DNA of 64,000 nucleotides from Nitrospirales bacterium (lineage in GTDB: Bacteria; Nitrospirota; Nitrospiria; Nitrospirales; UBA8639). The notes under the pieces were generated by a model, which saw only the letters and a list, made by a program, of their open reading frames with translations, did not search any database and was not told where the DNA came from. Both the position numbers and the translations under genes were made by a program. The stretch spans positions 62,001 through 126,000 of the forward strand of contig JAJDBM010000070.1 of the NCBI GenBank assembly GCA_029261355.1, in the 5' to 3' direction. Numbering within the stretch: position 1 is the first letter of the stretch; each line of letters opens with the position of its first letter. This document shows, in pieces, positions 8,774 through 18,112 of this stretch.

Positions 8774-10210
8774 ATGCAAGCACGACGAAAATTATTACTA
8801 AAGAGCTTTAAAGGTGTAGACCTTCTTATTTTAGCTCTGGCGTTTGCCATTTCCATTATCCTTGCTTATTCCCCATCTGGGAATATTTCGCTCAGTGAAT
8901 TTTTAGCCATTCGAGTGAAGATTGAAAACATAGTGTTTGTTGGACTTCTGGCCGTGCTGAGTCATATGGTTTTTCTATTTTTTCAATTGTATGAATCCAA
9001 ACGACTAGCAACCCTTCAAAGTGAATGTTTTGACTTGCTTAAAACAACCTCGTTGATCAGTTTAATGTTAGCCACCTTGGCGTTACTGTTTAATGTGGAG
9101 ATAGTCACGCCTCTATTTCTATTGACATTTTTTCTGGTCGCTGTGGGATTATTGATTCTCAGCCGAGTGATTTTACGAGTCACATTAAAACAAGTTCGAC
9201 TGAATGGACGTAATGTTCGAAACATTCTTATCGTTGGGACGAATCCACGAGCAGTTCAGTTCGCTCGTGATATTCAGAACAAACCCGATTTGGGCTATCG
9301 ACTGGTTGGTTTTTTAGATGAGTCATGGCATGGTCAGGATGATTTTACGAAAACCGGATATACCATAGTTTCAGATTTCAAAAACTTTAATAGTTTTTTG
9401 CGGTGCTTTGTGATTGATGAGGTGATGATCGCACTCCCCATCAAATCCTACTATGAGAAGGCTGCCAAGATTATTGCACAATGTGAAGAGCAGGGCGTGT
9501 TAATCAGGATGCTCGGAAACATCTTTACCCAGAAACATGCCCAGGAACGAGTTGAGCATTTTGAAGGTCAGTCCCTGCTCACCCTTCAACCGGGAGCACT
9601 TGGCGATCAAGCATTTTTCTTCAAACGAATCATTGATATTTTTATTTCCTTGCCTCTTCTTGTTCTCTTATTACCTTTCTTTGGTGTTGTCGCCTGTGCC
9701 ATTAAGCTTTCTGGCCCAGGCTCAGTATTTTTTGTTCAAGATCGAGTTGGCCTCAATAAGCGTCGTTTCCCATTGATGAAATTTCGTACCATGATTCCAA
9801 AAGCCGAGGAGATGATTAAACAGCTAGAGCATCTCAATGAGGTCAAGGGGGCAGCATTTAAAATTGAAGATGATCCTCGTCTAACTTCTCTTGGCAGGTT
9901 ATTACGTAAAACTAGTATTGATGAATTACCGCAGTTGATCAATGTCCTCAAGGGCGATATGAGTCTTGTTGGCCCTCGTCCATTACCCGTTCGGGACTTT
10001 GAGGGATTTAAAGAAGATTGGCATCGGCGTCGCTTTAGTGTTCAGCCTGGCATCACCTGTTTGTGGCAGGTAAATGGACGAAGTCGACTTTCATTTGAAA
10101 AATGGATGGAACTCGACATGCAATATATCGATCAATGGACTCTATGGTTGGACGTAAAGATATTGTTGAAAACGATCCCAGTTGTATTGAAAGGAACTGG
10201 GGCAGCCTGA
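8774..10210 (+). CDS. polyprenyl-phosphate sugar phosphotransferase (EPS initiation)
   Basis: A 478-residue membrane enzyme that starts the repeat unit by moving a hexose-1-phosphate from a nucleotide sugar onto undecaprenyl phosphate (WbaP/WcaJ/PssA type). About five hydrophobic segments lie in the first 140 residues. They are followed by a Rossmann-like domain (ILIVGTNPRAVQFARDI). A further membrane helix (about 290-310) leads into the catalytic bacterial sugar transferase domain with VFFVQDRVGLN, FPLMKFRTM, TSIDELPQLINVLKGDMS and LVGPRPLP. Length and domain order match the family. The sugar, often glucose, cannot be fixed from sequence. It is the first gene of the plus-strand EPS half. Confidence 0.93.
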   Translation: MQARRKLLLKSFKGVDLLILALAFAISIILAYSPSGNISLSEFLAIRVKIENIVFVGLLAVLSHMVFLFFQLYESKRLATLQSECFDLLKTTSLISLMLATLALLFNVEIVTPLFLLTFFLVAVGLLILSRVILRVTLKQVRLNGRNVRNILIVGTNPRAVQFARDIQNKPDLGYRLVGFLDESWHGQDDFTKTGYTIVSDFKNFNSFLRCFVIDEVMIALPIKSYYEKAAKIIAQCEEQGVLIRMLGNIFTQKHAQERVEHFEGQSLLTLQPGALGDQAFFFKRIIDIFISLPLLVLLLPFFGVVACAIKLSGPGSVFFVQDRVGLNKRRFPLMKFRTMIPKAEEMIKQLEHLNEVKGAAFKIEDDPRLTSLGRLLRKTSIDELPQLINVLKGDMSLVGPRPLPVRDFEGFKEDWHRRRFSVQPGITCLWQVNGRSRLSFEKWMELDMQYIDQWTLWLDVKILLKTIPVVLKGTGAA

Positions 10211-10705
10211 CTGACAGATTACAGGAACACATTTGATAGTAGGAAATGATTGACCCAAGAGTGTCTCAACTTCGATGGAATAGAGTTTATTTTGGGAACA
10301 TGATCCTACGGTTAATCGGAAGATGAGGAAGGATATTGATTCATCGACTGAGTGATTGGGGTGGAGTCGATCCTGACTCCTTACGAGACCTGTTGCCTGG
10401 TTGAATATAATCACAGTTCATATGTTCATTATCTGATATATCATATGTCGTTACTATCATACCTTCCACGTGAATACCGGTCTTATTCATTTACCACAAA
10501 CTACCTTATTTCAATCACGACAGTGTTTGTTCAGGGTTTGTAACTGCGCAGTACGTAATTACTTCCTCCATCTCTGCCTGGGATATCAGGTAGAGCATAT
10601 CTGAGTCGAATGTTCAATGAATTCCCTTATATTTTAGGGTATAGGCATATTGCGGAGATGGGCATCCGGCAGTATTTTTTTTCATGTAAGACGTGTGGTT
10701 AACGT
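10211..10705. other. intergenic region, no gene seen
   Basis: 495 bases between the initiating transferase and the heparinase-like gene. Two copies of TCATATGT occur 23 bases apart (10418-10425 and 10441-10448). A weak CCCT/AGGG hairpin lies near 10623-10640. The only open frames are short and lack family features. It could hold a promoter for the downstream group, but none is convincing. Confidence 0.45.
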
Positions 10706-12700
10706 ATGAATTTCAAATGGTATATTCAACGACTTAGCTGTATGACTTTTTCGGAAATTCCATGGAGAATGTACGATAAAGTCATTAAGTCGCAATGGCG
10801 AGGACGACGAGCTCAAGGCCATTCCACCGATCTAGCTACCCTGCCAACACAAAATGCTGTCTTTGGAGGTGGGTTATCTAGGTTTAATCCTTCGGAGGTC
10901 TCTGAACAGTCACTGAGGAAATTATTGCAAAGCGCGAATGAAGTTGTGAGCGGACATTGGCAAGTCTTTAACTATATTCGAAAAGATATGAATCCAGTTC
11001 CTGACTGGTTTTTAGATCCTAAGACGGGCCTTCATTCCCCCAATCATTCCTTTGCCTTTGACATTAATCATCGAAATGAGGCTGATATTGGGAATGTGAA
11101 ATATGTCTGGGAATTATCTCGACATCATCATCTTACTGTATTGGCGACCGCTTATTACCTTACTCGAGAACCTAAATATGCTGAATGTGTGGCACGTCAT
11201 CTCCAGTCATGGTTGATAAGCAACCCATTCCTATCTGGTATTCATTGGACCAGTGGAATTGAAATTGGCATACGATTAATTTCTTGGGTATGGATTCGAC
11301 GTCTTCTAGACGAATGGCCTGGACGGCATGATCTTTTTGAAGGCAATACCATGTTTCTGTCTCATCTTTATCACCATCAAGAATATTTAATGACCTTTCC
11401 TAGTCGAGGGTCGTCTGCCAATAATCATCTTCTTGCTGAAGCATGTGGTTTATTTATGGCAAGTTGTAGTTTTCCTTATTTTCCAGAGTCCGAACGTTGG
11501 CGTACTCAGTCAGCAGATATTCTACGTCGAGAAGTTCCTCAACAAACATTTCCTTCCGGAGTTAATAAAGAGTTAGCTACGGACTACCATGGATTTGTTC
11601 TCGAATTATGTCTGGCTGCTGCCCTGGAAGGGGAAGTCACCAATAATCCATTGGATGATGCACTCTGGGAGGTAATTCAGCATATGACCGATAGTCTAGC
11701 AGCTATGGTTGATGTAGAAATACGTCCTCCTCGACAAGGTGACAGTGATGATGGAATTGGGGTTCTGTTGGATGCACCAAGTCTTGATCGATGGCAATCA
11801 CTGCTTTCTACTGGGCAAAAACTTTTTGGATCGTGTGAGTGGTGGCCACAGATTTCTGGTGGTGATATTCGCACGGCATTATTCAGTTCATTATGCAAAC
11901 GTTCTCTTCCAATCTTTGCTCGTCCTGATACCAAGCCAGCATTATTTCCTGATGCGGGAATGGTCATTTTACGGGGAAGTCATCAGCATGGGGAAGAACT
12001 GTGGTGTCGTTGTGACCATGGGCCGCATGGGTTTAACCGCTTGGCTGCTCATGCACATGCAGATGCGTTGTCCATTGAAATTCGTATAGATGGTATTGAG
12101 GTGTTGGCTGACCCTGGGACATACTGTTATCACGGTGAGGCGCAGTGGCGAAATTATTTCCGTTCGACCGTGGCACATAATACCCTTGAACTTTTTCAAC
12201 ATGATCAATCTGAGTCAGGTGGTCCATTTATGTGGACGCGCCAGGCTCACGCTGTTTTAGAAAGTCTTCAATACGATGATCAAGGGAATATTACGCAGTG
12301 GTGCGCTCGTCATGATGGATATGCTGGGGGTAAGGAAAAAGCAATTCATACTAGAGAGGTGTTGCTCAATAAACTGGATGGCCTCTTTTCCATCCATGAT
12401 TCTGTTATGTGTCGTCATAATGTGGCCGCTCGATTAGCTTTCCATCTTGGTCCGAATATTCGCTGTCAGGATATCAAGGAAGGTCAAGTATTATTGCAGT
12501 GGAGCAATAAAGGAAGGCAGCGGCAGGCTAGATTGTCATTGCCCGAATCATTTAAGTGGCAGAATGTCAAAGGACAATGTGATCCACCTCTTGGGTGGTA
12601 TTCGCCCTCATTTGATGTGAAAGTTCCTGCACACATGTTTTTAGGTATTGCCTCGTTACATGGAAATGCGCAGTGGGTCACTACTTTGAAAGTAGAGTGA
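10706..12700 (+). CDS. heparinase II/III-family (alginate-lyase-like) protein
   Basis: This 664-residue protein fits the polysaccharide lyases often found inside EPS loci. The N-terminal half is an alpha-helical toroid: RLSCMTFSEIPWRM at the start, then WTSGIEIGIRLISW and NNHLLAEACGLFMA. The C-terminal half is a beta-sandwich with the conserved block RLAAHAHADALSIEIR and GIEVLADPGTYCYHG, followed by RSTVAHNTLEL, which contain the candidate active-site His/Tyr residues. The family eliminates uronic-acid-containing glycans. No signal peptide is visible at the N-terminus, so location is uncertain. Its neighbour is a sugar-nucleotide 6-dehydrogenase that would make such uronates, so it may trim, edit or clear the polymer. 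Confidence 0.87.
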   Translation: MNFKWYIQRLSCMTFSEIPWRMYDKVIKSQWRGRRAQGHSTDLATLPTQNAVFGGGLSRFNPSEVSEQSLRKLLQSANEVVSGHWQVFNYIRKDMNPVPDWFLDPKTGLHSPNHSFAFDINHRNEADIGNVKYVWELSRHHHLTVLATAYYLTREPKYAECVARHLQSWLISNPFLSGIHWTSGIEIGIRLISWVWIRRLLDEWPGRHDLFEGNTMFLSHLYHHQEYLMTFPSRGSSANNHLLAEACGLFMASCSFPYFPESERWRTQSADILRREVPQQTFPSGVNKELATDYHGFVLELCLAAALEGEVTNNPLDDALWEVIQHMTDSLAAMVDVEIRPPRQGDSDDGIGVLLDAPSLDRWQSLLSTGQKLFGSCEWWPQISGGDIRTALFSSLCKRSLPIFARPDTKPALFPDAGMVILRGSHQHGEELWCRCDHGPHGFNRLAAHAHADALSIEIRIDGIEVLADPGTYCYHGEAQWRNYFRSTVAHNTLELFQHDQSESGGPFMWTRQAHAVLESLQYDDQGNITQWCARHDGYAGGKEKAIHTREVLLNKLDGLFSIHDSVMCRHNVAARLAFHLGPNIRCQDIKEGQVLLQWSNKGRQRQARLSLPESFKWQNVKGQCDPPLGWYSPSFDVKVPAHMFLGIASLHGNAQWVTTLKVE

Positions 12701-12793
12701 ATGAATTCGGTCTCATAAGGCGTGCCCTGGGATTTCGCCTGTAGATGTGTAAAGTGATATGGTTGCATATATCTTCACCATGAAGGGGGTTTT

Positions 12794-14110
12794 GTGAAAG
12801 TTAGTGTCTTTGGTCTTGGCTATGTTGGGACGGTTTCGATAGCATGTTTGCTGCATGATGGACATTCTGTTATTGGAGTTGATCCAAATCAGACGAAAGT
12901 CGATCAGTTGAGTAAGGGCTGTTCTCCCATCGTAGAAGAGGGAGTGAATGATCTGTTAGAGAAAGGGAAATCTTCACATAATCTCATGGCTGGAACGGAT
13001 AGTATTAAAGCCGTCCTTGAGAGTGATCTGATATTTATTTGTGTGGGGACACCCAGTCAGAAAAATGGAAATTTAGACCTGAAGTTTGTCCAGCAGGTCA
13101 TGGAGCAAATTGGAACCGCCTTACAGGAGAAATCAGAGTTCTGCGTGATTGTTCTGAGGAGTACGGTCTTACCAGGTACGACTCGAAATCTGGTTATTCC
13201 TCTCTTAGAAAAGGTGTCAGGAAAGCGTGCAGGCCATGATTTTGGTGTATGTTTTAATCCAGAGTTTCTTCGAGAAGGCACGGCTGTCGATGATTATTGG
13301 AACCCTCCAAAAATCGTGGTGGCCTCAACTGACAAACGAAGTCAACAGCTACTTGCTCAGCTCAATCAACGCATAAATGCATCAGAGTTTAATGTGAGCT
13401 TTGAGGCTGCTGAAATGGTGAAATATGTTGATAATGCGTGGCATGCGGTGAAAGTAAGTTTTGCGAATGAAGTTGGTGTGCTCTCTAAGGCGCAAGGTGT
13501 TGATGGGCACACCGTGATGGATATTTTTTGTCAAGACAAAAAATTAAATCTCTCCGAGAAATATCTTAAGCCAGGGTTTGCCTTTGGCGGATCCTGTTTG
13601 CCAAAAGATCTTCGAGCATTAAATTATCAGAGTCGAAGCCTTGATCTTGAATTGCCTGTTCTAACCTCCGTCCTCACGAGTAATAAGGCGCACATTGAGC
13701 GAGGTTTTCAGATGATTACCAATATTGGGCGTCGACGCATAGGGATATTGGGATTAAGTTTTAAGGCTGGGACAGATGATCTGCGGGAAAGCCCCATGGT
13801 TGAAGTGGTCGAACGACTGATTGGCAAAGGGTACGAAGTAAGAATTTTTGATTCGAATGTGAACGTGGCAAACCTGATTGGTGCCAATCGTGACTTTATT
13901 AATACGCATATTCCGCATTTCCCTAAACTGCTCATGGAAAAATTAACGGATGTTGTGGATTTCGGAGAGACGATTGTTATCGGTAATAGTTCTGCAAGTT
14001 TTAAGGACATGGTTGCAGTGGCGCAGAGACAGGATAAGGTTGTTATTGACTTGGTTCGTATCATCGACAATGAAGCTACCCAGAAAGGCTATCATGGAAT
14101 CTGCTGGTAA
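12794..14110 (+). CDS. algD: GDP-mannose 6-dehydrogenase-like sugar nucleotide dehydrogenase
   Basis: A 438-residue NAD-dependent enzyme that oxidises the C6 hydroxyl of a nucleotide sugar to a uronate. The Rossmann motif GLGYVGTVS is at 7-15. The region SPIVEEGVNDLL is typical of AlgD rather than UDP-glucose dehydrogenase. The central GFAFGGSCLPKDLRAL places the catalytic cysteine at 268, the same number as in Pseudomonas AlgD, and the total length is almost the same. The C-terminal domain has RIGILGLSFKAGTDDLRESP. The product would be GDP-mannuronate, although UDP-glucose dehydrogenase activity cannot be fully excluded. The start is GTG with GAAGGGGG upstream. It overlaps the next glycosyltransferase gene by 17 bases. 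Confidence 0.88.
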   Translation: MKVSVFGLGYVGTVSIACLLHDGHSVIGVDPNQTKVDQLSKGCSPIVEEGVNDLLEKGKSSHNLMAGTDSIKAVLESDLIFICVGTPSQKNGNLDLKFVQQVMEQIGTALQEKSEFCVIVLRSTVLPGTTRNLVIPLLEKVSGKRAGHDFGVCFNPEFLREGTAVDDYWNPPKIVVASTDKRSQQLLAQLNQRINASEFNVSFEAAEMVKYVDNAWHAVKVSFANEVGVLSKAQGVDGHTVMDIFCQDKKLNLSEKYLKPGFAFGGSCLPKDLRALNYQSRSLDLELPVLTSVLTSNKAHIERGFQMITNIGRRRIGILGLSFKAGTDDLRESPMVEVVERLIGKGYEVRIFDSNVNVANLIGANRDFINTHIPHFPKLLMEKLTDVVDFGETIVIGNSSASFKDMVAVAQRQDKVVIDLVRIIDNEATQKGYHGICW

Positions 14111-15389
14111 TTTGGGAAGGGTTCTCATCATCGTTCAAAACTTACCCGTTCCCTTTGATCGAAGAGTCTGGCTAGAGGCGACAACATTGACTCGTTCAGG
14201 GTATGAGGTTTCTATAATTTGCCCAAAAGGAAAAGGCTTTGATCGATCATTTGAACAATTGGAAGGTATTGATATTTATCGCTATAGCCTTCCCATCGAA
14301 GCTGCAGGAGTTTTTGGGTTTATCGTTGAGTTTTTATGGTGCTTTGTCTGTACATCCATAAAGTCCATTCGGGTGATGATGTTGGGACGTGGGTTCGATG
14401 TCATTCATGCCTGTAACCCTCCTGAGACCTATTGGATTCTCGGACGATTTTGGAATTTCTTTGGTAAAGAATTTCTCTTCGATCACCATGATCTCTCTCC
14501 GGAAATGTATGAAGCAAAATTTGGAACCAATAAAGGCTTGATCTATTGGGTTCTGCTTCAATTTGAACGTTTAACGTTTCACACTGCCAAGGTCGTAATT
14601 ACGACGAATGAAAGTCACAAGGAAATTGCCAAAAGTCGTGGAGGAAAGCAAGGCGAAGATGTTTATGTTGTTCGATCTGGTCCAGATTTACAAAGGTTCA
14701 AAGAATATTCAGTCGATCCTTTGTGGAAAAAAGGGAAGCCACATCTCCTCGTCTATCTTGGAGAGATTTGCAAGCAGGATGGTGTTGACCACCTAGTTCG
14801 TGCTGTGAAAATTCTTCGAGATCAATTGGGCCGAAGGGATTTTCATTGTGTGTTTGTCGGTGGTGGTCCCTACCAGGGTACCATTAAGAACTATGCTGAT
14901 GAACAAGACGTATCCGATCTTTGTACCTTTACAGGCCGTGTCAGTGATGAAGATTTATGCCGTATTCTATCTTCAGCGGACATTGGAGTTGACCCAGATC
15001 CTAAAAATAATTGGTCAGATAAATCGACGATGAATAAAATTATGGAATATATGTTCTTTGGTTTGCCAATTGTGTCGTATGATCTTAAGGAAAATAAATT
15101 TTCAGCAGGCAATGCCGCGGTCTATGCCGAGTCCAATTCTGAGGAGGCCCTTGCCCAAGGCATTGCCCACCTTCTTGATTGCCCTGAGACCCGAAGCAAG
15201 ATGTCACAAATCGGGTACAAGAAACTTAGAGACGAATTGTCATGGGAGCATTCCGTTGGCAATCTTCTTAATGCTTATTCACATGTTTTTGGAAGCCAAA
15301 AGAGTTTAGTCGTACCGTCACAGAACGCGTTGAGTGATGATGGAGATGGAAAGAAGAGAACCATCCCCATGCATGAGCAATGTGAGTGA
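14094..15389 (+). CDS. GT4-family glycosyltransferase
   Basis: A 431-residue GT-B transferase. The N-terminal domain opens RVLIIVQNLPVPFDRRVWLEA, a start shared by WbuB-like GT4 enzymes, and continues with FDVIHACNPPETYW and a DHHDLSPEMY stretch. The C-terminal nucleotide-sugar domain includes HLLVYLGEICKQDGVDHLV, FHCVFVGGGP and DIGVDPDPKNNWSDKS, followed by KIMEYMFFGLPIVSYD in place of the usual EX7E block. I chose the ATG at 14094 because AGAAAGG lies just upstream and it overlaps the dehydrogenase stop. Upstream ATGs in the same frame would only add sequence overlapping that gene. It probably adds a sugar to the lipid-linked repeat unit. Confidence 0.88.
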   Translation: MESAGNLGRVLIIVQNLPVPFDRRVWLEATTLTRSGYEVSIICPKGKGFDRSFEQLEGIDIYRYSLPIEAAGVFGFIVEFLWCFVCTSIKSIRVMMLGRGFDVIHACNPPETYWILGRFWNFFGKEFLFDHHDLSPEMYEAKFGTNKGLIYWVLLQFERLTFHTAKVVITTNESHKEIAKSRGGKQGEDVYVVRSGPDLQRFKEYSVDPLWKKGKPHLLVYLGEICKQDGVDHLVRAVKILRDQLGRRDFHCVFVGGGPYQGTIKNYADEQDVSDLCTFTGRVSDEDLCRILSSADIGVDPDPKNNWSDKSTMNKIMEYMFFGLPIVSYDLKENKFSAGNAAVYAESNSEEALAQGIAHLLDCPETRSKMSQIGYKKLRDELSWEHSVGNLLNAYSHVFGSQKSLVVPSQNALSDDGDGKKRTIPMHEQCE

Positions 15390-15694
15390 ACAAGGAAATA
15401 GTTCTAAGACTTCAACGCCCGCTTTCCTCTTATGCGGTATGCCGCAGCATTGAGTTGAGATCAAAAATCTACCCTTTTCCTTAGCTTAATATTATCTGGA
15501 TGTTATTGTGGAGCTATGGTGTCTGCCTATTGAGGCGTCATATTTTCTAGATGAATATTATTGGACAAGAATAACGAACTGGTCTCGAATTGGTCTTGAG
15601 TGCCTTGGAGCACAGAGGTTAGAAGATGAATGTGGTGAACATATGAGATGTACCGCATTGAAAGAATACCGTGTCTTTGAACTGGGAAATTAAG

Positions 15695-17128
15695 ATGGAA
15701 TATGTGTTAAATGTTCTGAGAGGCGCTTATGTGAAAATGCCTACTCCTATGAAAAATATTCTCACGGTAGGGGTATCATTTCTACCACCAGAATGGTTGT
15801 ATGGACGTACCTATCGCAAACAGAGAATCATTATCGAAAAAAGTAAATTTGATGCAACATTCGTGAACACCTACCAGGAAAGCATGCTGAACAAACTTCT
15901 GACATTCTGTAGTCAAAGAAGTGACTATTATAGAGATATTACACGGATGGTCATGGATGAAAGGGCATGGCAGGGGCATTTTACTTTAGAGGATCTGAAG
16001 AAATTTCCTATCATTGATAAAAGTATTGTCCGTAAGCATTGTCGAGAAATGCTCGTGATAAAAGAGGAGAAGTTAGAGAAGGTTTCAACGAGCGGATCGT
16101 CAGGCGTTCCTCTTGAAATTTTTCTTGATAAAGACCGTAGTGTAAAGGAGTGGTCGTATATTCAACATTGTTGGTCCACAATCGGGTATCGGCCAGAGGC
16201 GAAGCGGGCAGTGTTTCGCGGGATTTTTATCAATCGAGCGCGCACACAACCATGGGAGTATGATCGTGGATTACGGGAATTACGATTTTCTCCATTTCAT
16301 ATGACTGAAGAAAATATGACGCTCTATCTTGAGCTTATCGACAAACACCGTATTCAATATATTCACGGTTATCCATCCGCGATTTTTCAATTGGCCAATT
16401 ATGCATTGAAGGCGACCTGGAATCCCGTTTTACCCATAAAAGGTATTTTTCCAATATCTGAGCCATTATATCCGCATCAACGTGATCTTATCGCGATAAG
16501 TTTTAACACCCCACGTATAGTATCGTATTATGGTATGTCCGAAAAAGTGGCATTTGCTATCGAGGATGTCGAAAATCCTGGAGTATATGAGTTTGAGCCT
16601 ACGTATGGATATGTCGAACTGATAGATAGAGACGGAAAAAGTGTGACTGAAATTGGTGCGCGAGGCGCTATTATCGCTACAGGATTTTTGAGTTTTGGGA
16701 TGCCTCTTCTTCGTTATGATACTGGTGATATGGCGGAATTGGTAGAAGCTGCCAGTCACGACAATTGTTATAGGTTGCGTGTACAGAATATTTCTTCACG
16801 ATGGGGACAGGAATACGTGGTAGGGAAAGAGGGTGAATTAATCTCGATGACTGCGCTTAATGTCCATTCGAGTGCGTATGCCTATATTAAAGCGTTCCAG
16901 TTATTTCAAGAGAAACCTGGAGAAGTGATTGTACGGGTAGTTTCTGTAAAAGGTGCTACGACAAAGAATATTGCATCTCTTGCAGAGGAGTTTGAGAAGA
17001 AAACGGCTGGAAATATTCGATTTTCTACTCAAGAATGTGATTCTCTTGATCAGAATACAAGAGGGAAGTCTAGGTTTGTGGAGCAAAAAATCAGCATTGG
17101 TACTATGTCAAGATTAACGGTTAAATAG
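15695..17128 (+). CDS. PaaK/CapK-like AMP-binding (phenylacetate-CoA ligase-fold) protein
   Basis: About 477 residues, similar to the CapK/PaaK branch of the adenylate-forming family found in capsule loci. The ATP-binding loop is STSGSSGVPLEIFLD, and the motif YYGMSEKVAFAIED corresponds to the A5-type YGxTE region. A later RYDTGDMAELVE contains the conserved Asp of the A7 region, and the C-terminus carries a small lid domain. Adenylation of a carboxylate is the family reaction. Capsule-linked members have no settled substrate; activating an acyl or amino acid group for decoration is an inference. A GTG at 15671 is an alternative start, but the ATG at 15695 has GGGA at a better distance. It lies in the EPS operon, about 300 bases after a GT4 gene. 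Confidence 0.8.
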   Translation: MEYVLNVLRGAYVKMPTPMKNILTVGVSFLPPEWLYGRTYRKQRIIIEKSKFDATFVNTYQESMLNKLLTFCSQRSDYYRDITRMVMDERAWQGHFTLEDLKKFPIIDKSIVRKHCREMLVIKEEKLEKVSTSGSSGVPLEIFLDKDRSVKEWSYIQHCWSTIGYRPEAKRAVFRGIFINRARTQPWEYDRGLRELRFSPFHMTEENMTLYLELIDKHRIQYIHGYPSAIFQLANYALKATWNPVLPIKGIFPISEPLYPHQRDLIAISFNTPRIVSYYGMSEKVAFAIEDVENPGVYEFEPTYGYVELIDRDGKSVTEIGARGAIIATGFLSFGMPLLRYDTGDMAELVEAASHDNCYRLRVQNISSRWGQEYVVGKEGELISMTALNVHSSAYAYIKAFQLFQEKPGEVIVRVVSVKGATTKNIASLAEEFEKKTAGNIRFSTQECDSLDQNTRGKSRFVEQKISIGTMSRLTVK

Positions 17129-17237
17129 ACTAACTCTAGGCGTAGTGAAAGAGGCAGTATTTTGTTATTATGTGCAGGATGGAAATACTTGTATTGATGA
17201 ATTTTATGCTACAAATTTGTGGAGAATTTAGTCTTTT

Positions 17238-17667
17238 ATGAGTAATGAGGAACAGCCTCGCATTATCTTAATATTATGTCCAGGAGGGTTGGTCCATCGA
17301 GGTGGAATTGGACGTATGCTTGGATATGGTACAGATGTTTGGAGCACTGATCACTCGTCTCCTTCCTATGAAATTATTGATACGCAATGAAGGGTTGCCA
17401 CTTTCAGTGTTAGAGGGAATGGGATATGGCCTTGAAGTGATTACGACGCCAGTAGGAGTTATTTCTGAAGTTATCACGCACGAAGTGAACGGGATTCTTG
17501 TTTCTGCAGGGAATTCTGATGAACTTGCTCATGCATTATCTAAGATAATATCGAACTCCATTACACGCGAAAAAATTGCAAGGAATGCAAAAGAGCACAT
17601 CGCAACGCATTATAGTCTGACCGCATATACTGGAAGTTTATCGATTTTTGACCAGCAAATACGATAA
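17238..17667 (+). pseudogene. GT4 glycosyltransferase remnant with internal deletion and frameshift
   Basis: Two pieces of one glycosyltransferase lie side by side in different frames. From the ATG at 17238, 50 codons encode a typical GT4 amino terminus: RIILILCPGGLVHRGGIGRM, ending SYEIIDTQ before TGA at 17388-17390. The +1 frame then continues from about 17383 with NEGLPLSVLEGMGYGLEVIT and GVISEVITHEVNGILVSAG up to the stop at 17665-17667. That second piece is the C-terminal domain with the EX7E motif and the end of a GT4 enzyme. Roughly 200 or more codons that should separate them are missing, and the junction at about 17383-17390 shifts frame. This gene should be inactive unless there is an assembly error. 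Confidence 0.8.
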
Positions 17668-18112
17668 CATATTAATCGGTTCTTTTTATCGACAGTTCTT
17701 GATAGTTGAAAGAATCCCAACGGGCATGAGGCTTGAGACGTATATATTCTACCGCGCAAATAAGCTATGCCACTTTAACCACATTCTGCGTGATATGGTC
17801 TTTCAATAATGGAATGAATTTTTAAGATCTTATTTTTGATACATAATAACGAGACTTCTTTGACCGTACTGGCTTGCCTATAGAGCCTTCGAATTTGGTC
17901 CTGTCGAAGAGGTCTCTTTTCTTTTCGATCACAGTGTTTTTTTTGATACTGTCGCCTAGATTTGCATCCACTTGCTAGAGGCAGTGACGGCAGTTCCACT
18001 CAATCTATTCCAACTATGATCCATGGTTTTTAATTAGCCTTCCCGCTATGGCCGCGTCCATATGCTTCATTCATGATTACTTCATTTTTACAGCCCTTCT
18101 ACAATTTGTCTT
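17668..18112. other. intergenic region, no gene seen
   Basis: 445 bases between the broken glycosyltransferase and the polymerase. Only short frames without recognisable motifs occur. A minus-strand frame at 17775-17999 is basic and looks like chance or decayed sequence. Its place next to a pseudogene would fit erosion, but I cannot identify any transposase or gene remnant. Confidence 0.4.

Noticed and set aside
8751-8775. TTGATT and TATAAT before the initiating sugar transferase
   Set aside because: The spacer is only 13 bases and the -10 box overlaps the start codon.
12794-14110. UDP-glucose 6-dehydrogenase as the name of the dehydrogenase
   Set aside because: Length, the SPIVEEG region and Cys268 fit AlgD better, although the activity is not proven.
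15508-15693. 61-residue frame with a GTG start ending one base before the PaaK-like gene's ATG
   Set aside because: The position is suggestive, but there is no good ribosome binding site and the sequence resembles no family.
17775-17999. Basic minus-strand frame that might be a transposase remnant
   Set aside because: No DDE, helix-turn-helix or inverted terminal repeats could be found.
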